A stretch of DNA of 29,088 bases from a virus, in the IMG/VR virus record IMGVR_UViG_3300038405_000387, positions 1 through 29,088 of that record; one strand, written 5' to 3'. The translations under genes were made by a program, and so were the position numbers. Each line of letters begins with the position of its first letter. Within the stretch, counting starts at the first letter, position 1. Under the pieces are notes generated by a model that was given only the letters and a program-made list of their open reading frames with translations, had not been told where the DNA came from and did no database searches. Shown here piece by piece: positions 1 through 8,586 of the stretch.

Positions 1-333
1 TCAGCCACGGGTCTGCAGGCGGCGTCCGATCTGGACGCGTACATCGTTCAATATGTCAGTTACGTGAGAGATCGCCGAACGCATCTCGGCCTGAAATTCG
101 CGCCCCTCTCGGTGCTGGTCGTCGATAGCGTGCTCGATCGTGGCGATTCGCAATTCATGCTCGCTGACTTTGACCGTGAGATCGGCGCGCACCTGTTGAA
201 TATCCGACCGAAGGCTCAAATAGCTCGTGATCGCTCCCCCGCCGATGGTCACCAAAATGACAGCGGCCTGAAGCAAGTGCCCGAAATTAATCTCCGGGCT
301 AAACCTTGGCCATAGTCGCTTGTCGTCGGTCAT
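1..333 (-). CDS. Small membrane protein with coiled coil (holin or lysis-accessory candidate)
   Basis: A 110-residue protein with one hydrophobic segment at about residues 19-40 (HLLQAAVILVTIGGGAITSY), followed by a charged, heptad-like helical stretch to about residue 100. Single-span proteins of this shape are common in the lysis or distal-tail neighbourhood of alphaproteobacterial phages, so a holin-like or lysis-accessory role is an inference; no family was recognised with confidence. The ATG at 333 is chosen because GGGGAAG lies directly upstream and the start overlaps the stop of the preceding gene (ATGA). A longer in-frame start at 411 would run deep into that gene. The stop codon is at the window edge, so the gene is complete. 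Confidence 0.7.
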   Translation of the reverse strand: MTDDKRLWPRFSPEINFGHLLQAAVILVTIGGGAITSYLSLRSDIQQVRADLTVKVSEHELRIATIEHAIDDQHREGREFQAEMRSAISHVTDILNDVRVQIGRRLQTRG

Positions 334-626
334 CTTCCCCGCCCGACGATTCTGATGCCGCCAGGGCCGAAGCTCAGCGTCTTGGTCTCGCCGCCGACGT
401 GCAAGCTGCATTCGCCAGTGGTCTCGTCAGCGGTGACGATCTCGCCCGGGACATCGGTGTAGTTGTCGGTGCGCACGATCTTCCAACGGCGTTTGTCTTC
501 GCTGCTGTGCCAGGATTCGAGCTTCAAGGGCGCCTCTCTCTCACGGGTGGCTGCGGTAAATTGCAGACGAACGTTTCGCTCACTGCGATCCGGCGAGGGT
601 CCAGGCGAGGTTTGCCAACGTCGCAT
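330..626 (-). CDS. Small conserved-looking phage protein, unknown function
   Basis: A 98-residue protein. The first 30 residues are basic. The rest looks like a compact beta-rich domain with the stretch WKIVRTDNYTDVPGEIV and a Gly-rich end (FGPGGIRIVGR). It starts inside the 3' end of the tail-tip gene (47-nt overlap) and ends with an ATGA overlap on the next gene, so it belongs to the tail operon by position. The ATG at 626 is the only ATG in frame and has no good ribosome-binding site, so the true start is uncertain. I do not recognise the family. A tail-fibre accessory or small structural role is only a guess from position. Confidence 0.6.
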   Translation of the reverse strand: MRRWQTSPGPSPDRSERNVRLQFTAATREREAPLKLESWHSSEDKRRWKIVRTDNYTDVPGEIVTADETTGECSLHVGGETKTLSFGPGGIRIVGRGR

Positions 627-3378
627 CCGGCGACGCCGGCGCCACCACGGTCAAAACGTCGCCCGCCATGAAGGATGTCGCCGAAGCCATCGCAAAGGCC
701 GCCGTTGTCGCCGAGGCCGCAAACACCATAGTTCCGATATTCGCGCCGTTCTTCTTGATGCTGTAGGTCGTGGTCGCTGTGGCGGCTACGCCGGCTGTCC
801 CCTGGCTGCCGGTTAGCCCGGCGGGGAACATGACGGTCCCAGCGAACACATACCGCTGGACAACGAGATTGGCGGTGGTCGTGCCGGCATAGGAGCCCGA
901 CACGGTCGTCGAGACCACGGCTTTGCCCGAGCCCGTCACCGTGTAGGTATAAGGCAGCACCTCTGAGAGGTTCTGCAGGGCCCCGCCTACGATATTGAAC
1001 GACAGGAATTTCAGAAATATGGTCTGGCCGATCAGCGTACCGGGATAGGGGAAGCGATCGACCGACTGGTCTATCCGCGCGAATTGCGTCCCGGCCGAAT
1101 GACTCGCCGAAGTTGTGCCATAGGCACCGCGGTAAAGTGTCGTCAGATTATAATGATAGGCGCTCGTCAGGTTCGCGACCTGATAGGCGAAGAGCTCACC
1201 GCCCATATAGCACAGGGTGACGAGGTTCGCCGCGTCCGTGGCCGAGACGGAGAACAGCTGGCCGCGACTTTCGCTGACATCCACCGAGCAGGTGTCGGTG
1301 ATGTCGGGGCTGCCGCCGCTGTCGCCGATCGTCGCGGTCAACACCCCCTGCGTCGCCGGGCCAGAGATTGTACCCGCAAACGCATAAGAATTGCCGTCGC
1401 TCGAGATCCAGACCTGTGCGCCGCCCCAGCTCGGACCGCCCGACAAGGCGATCCAGATTTCGAGATCGCCCGACAGTAATGCTGCCGGCGGCTCGAAGAT
1501 CAGCGGTGTGTTGACGTTGCCCGGTGCCCCGCTCCAGTTCGGCACGAAACCGCCGACCGCACCGCCGCCCGCCTGCCTCACGGCCGGGGCTGCAGTGCCA
1601 CCGCCCATCCCGAGGATCGACGGCGAGGCGGATGGCGAATAATTGGCCGGCGGGTAGAGGACCGTCGGCGAATAGTCACCAAAGAAGTCCTCGGCGGTGA
1701 TCGACAGCATGCCTTCGTCGTCTTCCTCGACAGCCGTGATCCGCACCGTCAGCGCACTGGCACCCAGCCGTGAATCGGTAATCTGTACCAGATCCATCGG
1801 CTCCAACAGAATGTATTTCCAGCCGAGTCGGAACGTGTAGGTATTGCGGTAGAGGAGCTGGCGCTGCAACAGCAGTTGAGCGACCATCCCACCGACATAA
1901 AGCGGGTCGGCGATCAGCCGCGCCTTAGTACTGGTATCGCGGCGCACCCCGTAGAGATCGATCGAGCCTTGGTCGAATGCCTCGGCGATCGCCGTATTAT
2001 AGTTGTTCTGTCGGTCGAGGCACTCGACCTCTATCATGTTGTTGGCGTCAGCTGGAGTCGAGCGCACGATGTGCAGCGGATCGTCCATGAAACCGCCAGT
2101 AATCGGCGTCGCGCCGGAACGCAACGCGGGCCCCCCAGGCGTGACCCCGAGATTGATGCCGACACTCGATTGCTGAACGATGTAGTCATCCTCACCGAGA
2201 CTGTAGACTGGCATCGTGTTGGGCATGAAATTGCTGGTCGTCGTCGCGCCGACCCCGACCGCGGAGATTCCGCCGCCGCCTGCTAGGCCGATTGTGGTAT
2301 TGCCGGTCGGATGCGCCTGAATTATCATCACCCCATCGAGACCGGCACCGGACGCGAGAATGCCGAACCCGGTGACGTTGGCGTCGCCGTTGACGGCTTG
2401 CGCAAGTCCCGCCATTGCCCCAGGCATCTGCAAATTTGCCGGCGTCGTATAGGAGACCGTATAGGGGGAGCCGCCATTGAGGGCGGCGTCGGTAAAGGTC
2501 AAGCTGATCGTGTCGCCGCCGGCCTGAGTCGGGGCTCCACCGAAGCTTACCAAGGTGAAGGCGTTGGTGACCGAATGGTCGCCATAAGGGATGATTTTTA
2601 ACTGCGCGCCGGACCACACAATCGCGCTGTTGGTCACTTTCGTGATGTCGGCGAGCGATTGCTGCGCCTCTTGCTGCTGGTCGAGCAGCGGCGACAGAAA
2701 CAGGCCGAGAGCCGCGCAATAGCTCGCGTAGGACGAAGCGGCGCCAGATGTCATCGCCGGGTCGAGGTTGGCTGACGGGAAATTCGCCCCGTAGCGCGGG
2801 TTGGTCAGAAAATCGCTGACGATCTGCGCCGGGTTGGCGTCATAACCGTTGGGCGAAGCGGCCGATATGCCGGAACCGACACCAAACACCTCAAAATTGA
2901 AATTCGGCAGGGTAGCGGTGTTGCCGAGCTGATAATTGGCGAAGACGATGTTTGCGGTGCCGGAATAGCCGATCGCCTTAGAGGGATGGGTGCTTGCCCA
3001 ATAGGGGTCGATCGTCTGCCCGTCGGTGCCAAAATTGATGCTCGAAATGCTCTGAAGCCCGGTGACGACGCCGATGTTCTTGTCCCACCAGGCTAGACCG
3101 AAACCGGTAATCGGCCCCTGGCAGACTCCCATGATAAACGAGGCCGAATACATGTACTGCTGGCCACCGCCTTTACCGCCCCCGCCGCCTTTGCCTTTGC
3201 CTCCGGTCTGCTTGCTGGGAGTCGCGGTGAAATCATCATAGTCGAGCAGGTTCGGGCTAACTTTGGTTGTGCCGTAGATCAGCGGGATGACGCCGCCCGC
3301 CTGAGAAGTCTGGAACTGCAACGAGCCGACGGCGTGCTGCTGCTTGGCGTTAGAGCCACCGCCAACAATGCCGCCCAT
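580..3378 (-). CDS. Tail tip / host-specificity protein (Phage-tail_3 type)
   Basis: A 932-residue protein, probably the central tail-tip or receptor-contact protein, equivalent in position to lambda gpJ and to the last large gene of GTA tails. The N-terminus holds a Gly/Lys-rich linker (about residues 58-72) before YMYSASFIMGVCQGPI, a pattern I associate with these proteins. Residues about 430-570 resemble Phage-tail_3, with LGWKYILLEPMDLVQITD and ITAEDFFGDYS. The rest to the C-terminus is beta-rich, Gly/Ser/Thr-rich sequence expected of a fibre or receptor-binding part. The start ATG overlaps the stop of the NlpC/P60 gene by one base (TGATG). It is shorter than the roughly 1,300 residues I recall for the GTA protein, so one of the usual domains may be reduced. 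Confidence 0.85.
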   Translation of the reverse strand: MGGIVGGGSNAKQQHAVGSLQFQTSQAGGVIPLIYGTTKVSPNLLDYDDFTATPSKQTGGKGKGGGGGKGGGQQYMYSASFIMGVCQGPITGFGLAWWDKNIGVVTGLQSISSINFGTDGQTIDPYWASTHPSKAIGYSGTANIVFANYQLGNTATLPNFNFEVFGVGSGISAASPNGYDANPAQIVSDFLTNPRYGANFPSANLDPAMTSGAASSYASYCAALGLFLSPLLDQQQEAQQSLADITKVTNSAIVWSGAQLKIIPYGDHSVTNAFTLVSFGGAPTQAGGDTISLTFTDAALNGGSPYTVSYTTPANLQMPGAMAGLAQAVNGDANVTGFGILASGAGLDGVMIIQAHPTGNTTIGLAGGGGISAVGVGATTTSNFMPNTMPVYSLGEDDYIVQQSSVGINLGVTPGGPALRSGATPITGGFMDDPLHIVRSTPADANNMIEVECLDRQNNYNTAIAEAFDQGSIDLYGVRRDTSTKARLIADPLYVGGMVAQLLLQRQLLYRNTYTFRLGWKYILLEPMDLVQITDSRLGASALTVRITAVEEDDEGMLSITAEDFFGDYSPTVLYPPANYSPSASPSILGMGGGTAAPAVRQAGGGAVGGFVPNWSGAPGNVNTPLIFEPPAALLSGDLEIWIALSGGPSWGGAQVWISSDGNSYAFAGTISGPATQGVLTATIGDSGGSPDITDTCSVDVSESRGQLFSVSATDAANLVTLCYMGGELFAYQVANLTSAYHYNLTTLYRGAYGTTSASHSAGTQFARIDQSVDRFPYPGTLIGQTIFLKFLSFNIVGGALQNLSEVLPYTYTVTGSGKAVVSTTVSGSYAGTTTANLVVQRYVFAGTVMFPAGLTGSQGTAGVAATATTTYSIKKNGANIGTMVFAASATTAAFAMASATSFMAGDVLTVVAPASPDATLANLAWTLAGSQ

Positions 3379-3803
3379 CAGACAAACGGATCAAAAAAAC
3401 GCACTGGCCGCCCCGTCAGCTGCGGCTGCGTCGCGTCGGCGTATAGCACGCCGGCATTGTACCAAGCGTGGATGACGCGAGGCCATTCAATGACTATCGC
3501 TCCGTGAGCGAAGCAACGGCCGAATTTGAAGAGTGCAATGTCACCCGGCTGTGGCGGCCCCTCGATCTCACACGCGTATTGCATCATGCCTTCGAGATAG
3601 CGCTCGGCGTCGCGATGGAGATGCCAGTCAGGCGAATAGAAGGGGACTTCGATTTCCGGAACGACGTCTGCCGCTTCATAGATCTCGGCGAGCATCATCA
3701 GGCAATCAGTTCCGGCACCCTTGACCCGGCCCATGTGATGATAGGGCGTGCCCAACCACCCCCGGGCCTCCTCGATGACCAGAAGCCGCCGCGGATCAGT
3801 CAT
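3378..3803 (-). CDS. NlpC/P60 family tail peptidase
   Basis: A 141-residue NlpC/P60 cysteine peptidase of the phage cell-wall type. The expected catalytic Cys is Cys34 in GAGTDCLMML, and the His is His100 in FAHGAIVIEW. His112 (VIHAW) could be the third polar residue. The opening motif ARGWLGTPYHHMGRVKGAGT is typical of the family. Its length matches tail-associated members, which sit at the tail tip and cut peptidoglycan peptides during DNA entry. The start overlaps the DUF2163 gene by four bases (ATGA) and the stop overlaps the tail-tip gene by one. The gene order DUF2460, DUF2163, NlpC, tail tip is the one known from GTA tails. Confidence 0.93.
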   Translation of the reverse strand: MTDPRRLLVIEEARGWLGTPYHHMGRVKGAGTDCLMMLAEIYEAADVVPEIEVPFYSPDWHLHRDAERYLEGMMQYACEIEGPPQPGDIALFKFGRCFAHGAIVIEWPRVIHAWYNAGVLYADATQPQLTGRPVRFFDPFV

Positions 3804-4666
3804 ACGGCGGTCTCCGGGGTCGGGATGTACGGAAAACCGCCAAAATGGATGCCGTTGTTGAAGACGTTAGTACAGGTTGCGAGCGTGCGATCGCAACCCG
3901 GAAGGAGCTGGAATTGATCGCCGGCGACTACGGGTGACAGAAAGGCGAGCTTAACGGTAACGGCGCCGCCGCTGACAAACGACGATATCGTGCGGCTGTA
4001 GCCGGTATTGCCGCCAGTGACGCCAATGATCGTCCCTTGCGCGTAGGGCGTGGTCGTCGTTGGTGCCCCCTGAATGATGGTCGTTGTCGATCCGCTGCCG
4101 GCCGATAATGTTGCAGCGAGACTTGACCGGTTGAACAGGCACATCGCATCGCCGAAGATATGGGTACAGCTCGATTGCCACAGTCGGCGCGGCATCTGGA
4201 TGTTGAGCAGTTCGAGGTGTGAGCGGCATTTCATGTCGATGCCGGTACGGCTGCAATCGATATCGGAGATGCGTCCGGAAAACAGGATCACCGTCCCGGC
4301 GCTGGTGTCGCCGTAACCGCCTCCGGCAGCACCCATAAAGGCGCGCTCCAACTGCAACAAAGCACCGTCGAATTGTCCTTGCCACGCGGCCTCGAGGAAC
4401 GGTGTCGAGCCGACGAGGTCCGTCACCTCCGGGTGGATCTTGATGTCGAGCTCGTCGACCTGGGTGCCGATCACGACCTTGGTCTTTGAGCGTTCGAATT
4501 TCGGTCCGGCCGTGAAGAGGTACCCATTGGCGACGATCGGCGTCGGCGCCGCCGAGTAACGCAGGATCGTCGTGCCGCCGACCAGAGTGAAGGTGTAGAG
4601 GTCGGCCATAATAAATCGCTCGCCGCTGTTGAGCAGCGCAATCAGAGCGGCCGAAGCAAGCCTCAC
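3800..4666 (-). CDS. DUF2163-type tail hub protein
   Basis: A 288-residue protein matching the DUF2163 (BR0599-like) tail protein, which forms a hub at the distal tail in GTA particles. The C-terminus (LLPGCDRTLATCTNVF, then GIHFGGFPYIPTPE) is the hallmark of the family. Further Cys residues lie in CSRTGIDMKC and SSCTHIFGDAMC. In the R. capsulatus GTA tail, as I recall, related proteins bind an iron-sulfur cluster through such cysteines; that is knowledge of the family, not seen here. The GTG start at 4666 is preferred because it forms a GTGA overlap with the preceding stop. Another GTG at 4705 would give a 43-nt overlap. Confidence 0.88.
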   Translation of the reverse strand: MRLASAALIALLNSGERFIMADLYTFTLVGGTTILRYSAAPTPIVANGYLFTAGPKFERSKTKVVIGTQVDELDIKIHPEVTDLVGSTPFLEAAWQGQFDGALLQLERAFMGAAGGGYGDTSAGTVILFSGRISDIDCSRTGIDMKCRSHLELLNIQMPRRLWQSSCTHIFGDAMCLFNRSSLAATLSAGSGSTTTIIQGAPTTTTPYAQGTIIGVTGGNTGYSRTISSFVSGGAVTVKLAFLSPVVAGDQFQLLPGCDRTLATCTNVFNNGIHFGGFPYIPTPETAV

Positions 4667-5289
4667 GACCGCACCGAGATGAAGGTCAGCTTTTTGAGCT
4701 GCCACAGCTGAAACATGAAATTCTCGAACGCGTAGCTGTCGTCAATGAACCGGCACCGAAAGTAATAGCTGTAGTCGGCGGTGATGATCAGCCCACTGCC
4801 CGGTGCCGTGCTGAATGTCACCAATCCCGTGTTCGGATCTACGCCGTAGCTCCCCGGGCTTTGGGTAATGCCGTCGAGGTAGACCGCAGTAACGAGGTTG
4901 GGTGCTACGATTGGCTCAAGAAAGCCACCGCCCGGCAGTGTCGCGCCCATCGCCCGTTGCAGCTGGAAGACGGTCGTGCTGGCGTTGCCGACACCGATTT
5001 GCTGCCCAGCGACCTGATCATCGCTCGGGTCGCGAAACAGGAATGTGCCGAAGGCACCCTGGCAGAGCATGAAGAACCCCATTAGGGTTCTCAACTCGTC
5101 GTAGCCCGCTGCCGGGTTGTCACGAAGTAAATCAAAAACCAGCGTGAACTGCCAAAGCGGATACGGATAATCGAGCGCTCGCAACTCCCGCCCCGACACC
5201 GCTCTCTGGATGCGGGTCTGAAAGGTCGGAGTCTTGGTGACGCTCCAGGCGAGACCAGCCAGCGACGGGAAAACTCCTATGTCCGCCAT
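4663..5289 (-). CDS. DUF2460-type distal tail protein
   Basis: A 208-residue protein of the DUF2460 / TIGR02217 family, which makes the distal tail ring joining tube to hub. Recognisable points are the start (VFPSLAGLAWSVTKTPTF), the central FLFRDPSDDQVAGQQIG, the hairpin VYLDGITQSPGSYGVDPNTG and the end YYFRCRFIDDSYAFENF. Length and order fit the family closely. The ATG overlaps the tape-measure stop by one base (TGATG), and the stop overlaps the GTG of the next gene, so the three are likely translated in a coupled way. Confidence 0.93.
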   Translation of the reverse strand: MADIGVFPSLAGLAWSVTKTPTFQTRIQRAVSGRELRALDYPYPLWQFTLVFDLLRDNPAAGYDELRTLMGFFMLCQGAFGTFLFRDPSDDQVAGQQIGVGNASTTVFQLQRAMGATLPGGGFLEPIVAPNLVTAVYLDGITQSPGSYGVDPNTGLVTFSTAPGSGLIITADYSYYFRCRFIDDSYAFENFMFQLWQLKKLTFISVRS

Positions 5290-6782
5290 CAGCTCGTCCG
5301 CAGCATCGATCCGTTGCGCATCGCGTTGTTGATCGCCGCAACAAGCGCGCTGCCGTTGCTGCGAAAAAACCGTGCCACGTCCTGGCTATCCATCGCTGAA
5401 ACACCAAAGTTCACGACGACGGGAGCGCTCCCGCCACTGGCATTGGTGCCATTGGGCGCGGCAATCAAGCTTTGCAAACCTTGAGAGATATTTGCGGGCA
5501 GCACCATCTCATTGCTGTGCAGCTGCGCGAGCACGCCTCCCGGCCCGAGGCTCGGGACTGCCCACCCACCTTGCGCGCTCGGCACGATGCCTCCATGCTC
5601 AAAGCCGAACAGAGTCCCGATTCCTTTGAAGAGGCTGCCAAGGATTCCAGCGGAGCCGAACAGGCTGCCGAGCCCCGAGCTATCGGCGATGCCGCCGCCC
5701 AGCACCTCCTCGCCAGCACCGATGAGACCCCCCGAGAAGTCCTGATTTCCGCCGCCTGCGAGGCTTGCGCCAAAGAATTTCCCAATTTGGCCAAAAACAC
5801 CTTTCACTGCCGAGTTGACGAATTCGGCAACGATTGATTGAGCGAGGTTGGCCAACGCCTTCTGCACCGTCGTCGTCCCCAGGATAATGCCGGTAACAGA
5901 AGTATCGATCGCGCGCTCGACCGGGGCAACCAAGTCGTCCCACGCTTTTTTGTTTGCTTCTGCCAGCTTGGTATCGAGCGCTTGGACCTCTCCGACATAC
6001 TTCTCGTACGCGAGTTCCTGCTCCTCGATCAGCTTTTGCTGTGTGCGGACATCGTTCTGCGCGGCGTCGAGTTTCTTTTCGTAATAGGCCTGATCGTAAG
6101 ACCATTTGAGATCGAGGAGGTCTTGTTCCTGCCGGACCTGTTGCGTAGCCGAAATTTGGCCTAGCGCGGCCTCGTCATCGATCGCCGCTTTGTAGTTGGC
6201 GAATTTCGCATCCGTGACCTTTTGATCCGCCTTGAGCTGGTCAAGCTGGTCTCGTTCGCCTTGCACGGCGAGTTGCTTTTCAAGTTCATAAATGTTGCGC
6301 TCGACCGCTAAGTGGGCATTCGATCCGGCTTCGGTCAGAGCCAGCTTGGCCTGCCAAAACGCCAGCTCTTCGTTCTTTGACTGGCCGAAGAAGCTTTGCT
6401 CGGCCAGCAGCTGCTCCTGCAGCTGCGCACGCCACGCCGACACGGTGTCGGAACCGGCCCCGCTACGACGAGCGGGGGTCTCGCTCGATCGCGTAGCTCC
6501 GTCAAAACGGGCATCCCCTAAGACAGGAGTCGGCATCATGCCGTCACCGACCGACCCAGCGAGGTTTGCGGCTTTGGACTGCAGCGCGCCAATGCTCGAG
6601 CCGACCTGTACGGCAGCAGTGTTGATCTGCGATTGCGCCTGCTGAGCGGCGGCACCCAGCGCTGCGAACTGGGTCCGCATCGCATCAGTGGCTATCTGAA
6701 CGGAATTTGACGCAGCCGCCATTCCCGATTGGAGATCGTCGGTTTGGGCGCTGATGACGACGCTGGCTTCAATGTCGGCCAT
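5289..6782 (-). CDS. Tail tape measure protein
   Basis: A 497-residue protein with the usual tape-measure layout. An Ala/Gln-rich helical start is followed by a long charged coiled-coil region (about residues 115-285). A hydrophobic stretch follows (TGIILGTTTVQKALANLA to the GKFFGASLAGG area), then a Gly-rich C-terminus with FEHGGIVPSAQGGW and LAQLHSNEMVLPA, a C-terminal signature often seen in these proteins. It is short for a tape measure. By the family rule of about 1.5 angstrom per residue it would set a tail of roughly 75 nm (inference). GAGAGG precedes the ATG at a good distance. The gene follows the tail chaperone pair after a 68-nt gap, as in lambda-like phages. Confidence 0.9.
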   Translation of the reverse strand: MADIEASVVISAQTDDLQSGMAAASNSVQIATDAMRTQFAALGAAAQQAQSQINTAAVQVGSSIGALQSKAANLAGSVGDGMMPTPVLGDARFDGATRSSETPARRSGAGSDTVSAWRAQLQEQLLAEQSFFGQSKNEELAFWQAKLALTEAGSNAHLAVERNIYELEKQLAVQGERDQLDQLKADQKVTDAKFANYKAAIDDEAALGQISATQQVRQEQDLLDLKWSYDQAYYEKKLDAAQNDVRTQQKLIEEQELAYEKYVGEVQALDTKLAEANKKAWDDLVAPVERAIDTSVTGIILGTTTVQKALANLAQSIVAEFVNSAVKGVFGQIGKFFGASLAGGGNQDFSGGLIGAGEEVLGGGIADSSGLGSLFGSAGILGSLFKGIGTLFGFEHGGIVPSAQGGWAVPSLGPGGVLAQLHSNEMVLPANISQGLQSLIAAPNGTNASGGSAPVVVNFGVSAMDSQDVARFFRSNGSALVAAINNAMRNGSMLRTS

Positions 6783-6850
6783 GATAGCCTCTCAATGAGG
6801 TGAGCGCTTGAGGCTGCTCATTACCTGCCGCTACCGGCGCGTTGCGAACG

Positions 6851-7569
6851 TTAATCTCGACTTCTTGCTCTGCTCCGAAGCTCAGCAAAATCAAGTACCA
6901 CCCCTGGCAGTCCGGCATGAATGTCGCCCGTGCCAAAGCCTGGGCCGAGTTCGGCGAGGATCCCTGGTATATCAGTGCAGCTCGCGCGGCCTGGCCCCGC
7001 GCCGGCCGATAGCATCCGCTTCGGCTGCTGTTTGCCGATGCCGAGATACGCCCCGACCAGGATATGAACTGGCGGATGCTCGACCCAATATGCCGTGAGC
7101 TCTTCGAAATCGAAGAGCGTCATCTGATCGATTACGGAGTAACTGTAGCCACAGGCGGTGGCGAGGAGGCCGTAGATATGTCCCCAGCCGTCCTCGCGTC
7201 CTGGCCCGGGTCCGATGGTGGTTTCGCGATCGTCGAGCCTGCCCCCGGGACGGTCCCGGGGGCCGCCACTTCCCCCACGCGGTTATCACGCAGCTTTAAC
7301 CCCGAACCGGTGAGAACCGCATTCAGCACGGCACTGGCGTTACCAAGATCGAGCAGGTTCTCGACCATGTCAGCCGTTACCTCCGGATAATTGCGTTGCA
7401 GTGCCGCGGCGACAATCTCGACGAGCACGCTGATCTGGGTCTCGCCCATTGACGCGCCGATCTCGGTCAATTGCCGCACCTTCGGCATCAACCGGCGGAG
7501 CTGGCCGAGAGTCAGCGGTGGAACCAGCCAATCCCGGCCGCCCATCGTAATCGTCACCCCGGGAAGCAT
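6851..7569 (-). CDS. Tail assembly chaperone, long G-T form made by -1 frameshift
   Basis: The frame behind the short chaperone gene has its own conserved-looking protein (WGHIYGLLATACGYSYSVID, then FDFEELTAYWVEHPPVHI) but no credible start at its beginning. It is open from just after TGA-TAA stops near 7280 down to the stop at 6851, and overlaps the end of the short gene. A slippery CCCGGGG at 7249-7243 lies in the exact C-CCG-GGG phase. A -1 slip there would join 109 residues of the short form to 130 residues of this frame, giving about 239 residues. This matches the lambda G/GT arrangement between major tail protein and tape measure. An ATG at 7123 exists, but it would cut off the conserved WGHIYG part. 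Confidence 0.72.
7132..7569 (-). CDS. Tail assembly chaperone, short G form
   Basis: A 145-residue protein in the position of lambda gpG, between major tail protein and tape measure. The N-terminal 95 residues look like a compact helical domain (LPGVTITMGGRDWLVPPLTL, then LRRLMPKVRQLTEIGASMG). The last 45 residues are Pro/Ala-rich low-complexity sequence and end soon after the slippery site, as expected for a frame whose 3' part is constrained by an overlapping frame. Family members bind the tape measure while the tube polymerises and are absent from the finished virion. The ATG overlaps the major tail stop (TAATG). Confidence 0.85.
   Translation of the reverse strand: MLPGVTITMGGRDWLVPPLTLGQLRRLMPKVRQLTEIGASMGETQISVLVEIVAAALQRNYPEVTADMVENLLDLGNASAVLNAVLTGSGLKLRDNRVGEVAAPGTVPGAGSTIAKPPSDPGQDARTAGDISTASSPPPVATVTP
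7243..7249 (-). promoter_or_regulatory. Slippery heptamer CCCGGGG for -1 ribosomal frameshift
   Basis: Read on the minus strand in the short chaperone frame, the bases fall as C CCG GGG, a perfect X XXY YYZ heptamer. After a -1 slip the Pro tRNA re-pairs with CCC and the Gly tRNA with GGG. The next codon is GGC of the frame that leads into the conserved T-like part. The nearby run GGCCCCCGGG (about 7256-7265) does not fit the phase as well. The surrounding GC-rich sequence could form a stimulatory structure, but I did not fold it. Confidence 0.6.
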
Positions 7570-8315
7570 TACTCTACCGTACTCAGATAGCCGATCGTTC
7601 CGGAAGCATCAGCGAAGGCCGAGAAATCGAGTTCGTGAATCATCCAGTCGTCGATCTTCGTCGGCAGCGTCAATTTGTCGGCCATGCAGGCGTTGAGACG
7701 CAGGGCCATCCCGCTGCCGGCATAGTTGGTATAGAAAGTCGCCTTGAAAGTCGGCGTGGTCCCCATCACCTGGTTCGTGATCGTGAGCTTGCTGCCTGAC
7801 GTCGTCAGATTGTAAGTATATGAGATCAAAACGGCCGCGTTCGCATCGGCGGATGAAAAAGTATAGATGCCTGTGGCGAAGTTCACAGAATACTGACCGG
7901 CTGCAGAAGGGGTCGACACGCGGTTGAAACGCTTGCCGCTGACGGCGTAGACAACGCCAAGGTCGTCGTTGTAATTAGTCGCATTAGCGACAGTTACTGT
8001 GTAAGGCGTAGCAGCCGGGATGCTGGCGGCCTCGAGCTGCGACACCGCAAATTGGCCGGTTGCCGGGGTAAGGCCAAAAAAGATGTCGGAATATAGCAAT
8101 CCGAGGATCTGGGCGAATTTTGCCTTACCGGTGATCTTGCCCTGTCCGCGCGCGATCGCCACGGGGAACTGAAGCTGCCCGTACAGCGGCTTATCGGTCC
8201 AATCGAAATCGATCTGGATATCCTGGAGCACGCCGAACTGGCGCGGGCCAATCCCGGACCCAGTCACGTCGGTGCGTTCGCCCCAGACCGCGCCCGAGCC
8301 GAAGCTCAACTGCAT
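7569..8315 (-). CDS. Major tail (tube) protein
   Basis: A 248-residue protein with a start typical of siphophage tube proteins (MQLSFGSGAVWGERTDVTGS) and the phrase FGVLQDIQIDFDWTDKPLYG. This is followed by a Gly/Lys-rich strand (ARGQGKITGKAKFAQI) and a C-terminal part that could be an added beta domain (YTVTVANATNYNDDLG, then YSVNFATGIYTF). It lies directly before the chaperone gene, the standard place for the tube gene. GGGAG sits about 10 nt before the ATG. The first bases overlap the end of the 76-residue gene in front. Confidence 0.85.
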   Translation of the reverse strand: MQLSFGSGAVWGERTDVTGSGIGPRQFGVLQDIQIDFDWTDKPLYGQLQFPVAIARGQGKITGKAKFAQILGLLYSDIFFGLTPATGQFAVSQLEAASIPAATPYTVTVANATNYNDDLGVVYAVSGKRFNRVSTPSAAGQYSVNFATGIYTFSSADANAAVLISYTYNLTTSGSKLTITNQVMGTTPTFKATFYTNYAGSGMALRLNACMADKLTLPTKIDDWMIHELDFSAFADASGTIGYLSTVE

Positions 8316-8536
8316 GTCAGATACTCCCTTTTCAACAGCCGCTTCAGCGCCTCTTTAGCGGCAAATGCGGCATTCCAGGCCTGCGTGTCGCGCGCGATCG
8401 CCGAGCCCGGGAAATGGTCTTGCCACCAGCGCTCGATCAGCTGATCGATCGAAAAAGTCCTGTTATTCGAGGTGGTCGGGCTTCCTGCATGACCCTCAGG
8501 AAACACTGCGCTCCCGTCTGAATCTTCCACGGACAT
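8306..8536 (-). CDS. Small conserved phage protein before major tail gene
   Basis: A 76-residue protein with a helical, charged C-terminal half: IDQLIERWWQDHFPGS, then ARDTQAWNAAFAAKEALKRL. I recall similar short proteins in rhizobial phages, always near the tail genes, but know no function. The ATG at 8536 has AGGAG at a good distance. The reading frame continues upstream to 8989 without a stop, but that part reads as arginine-rich shadow of the next gene. The stop overlaps the major tail start by 10 nt, which suggests coupled translation. Confidence 0.75.
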   Translation of the reverse strand: MSVEDSDGSAVFPEGHAGSPTTSNNRTFSIDQLIERWWQDHFPGSAIARDTQAWNAAFAAKEALKRLLKREYLTCS

Positions 8537-8586
8537 CGGGATACTCCTACGAGCACGATTCGTTCGTTTGGCGTCGTGCCGCGCGG

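Noticed and set aside
6972-7289. Third minus-strand frame across the chaperone region
   Set aside because: Its product is Arg-rich without conserved features, and it is neither the short chaperone frame nor the -1 frame; it is a shadow.
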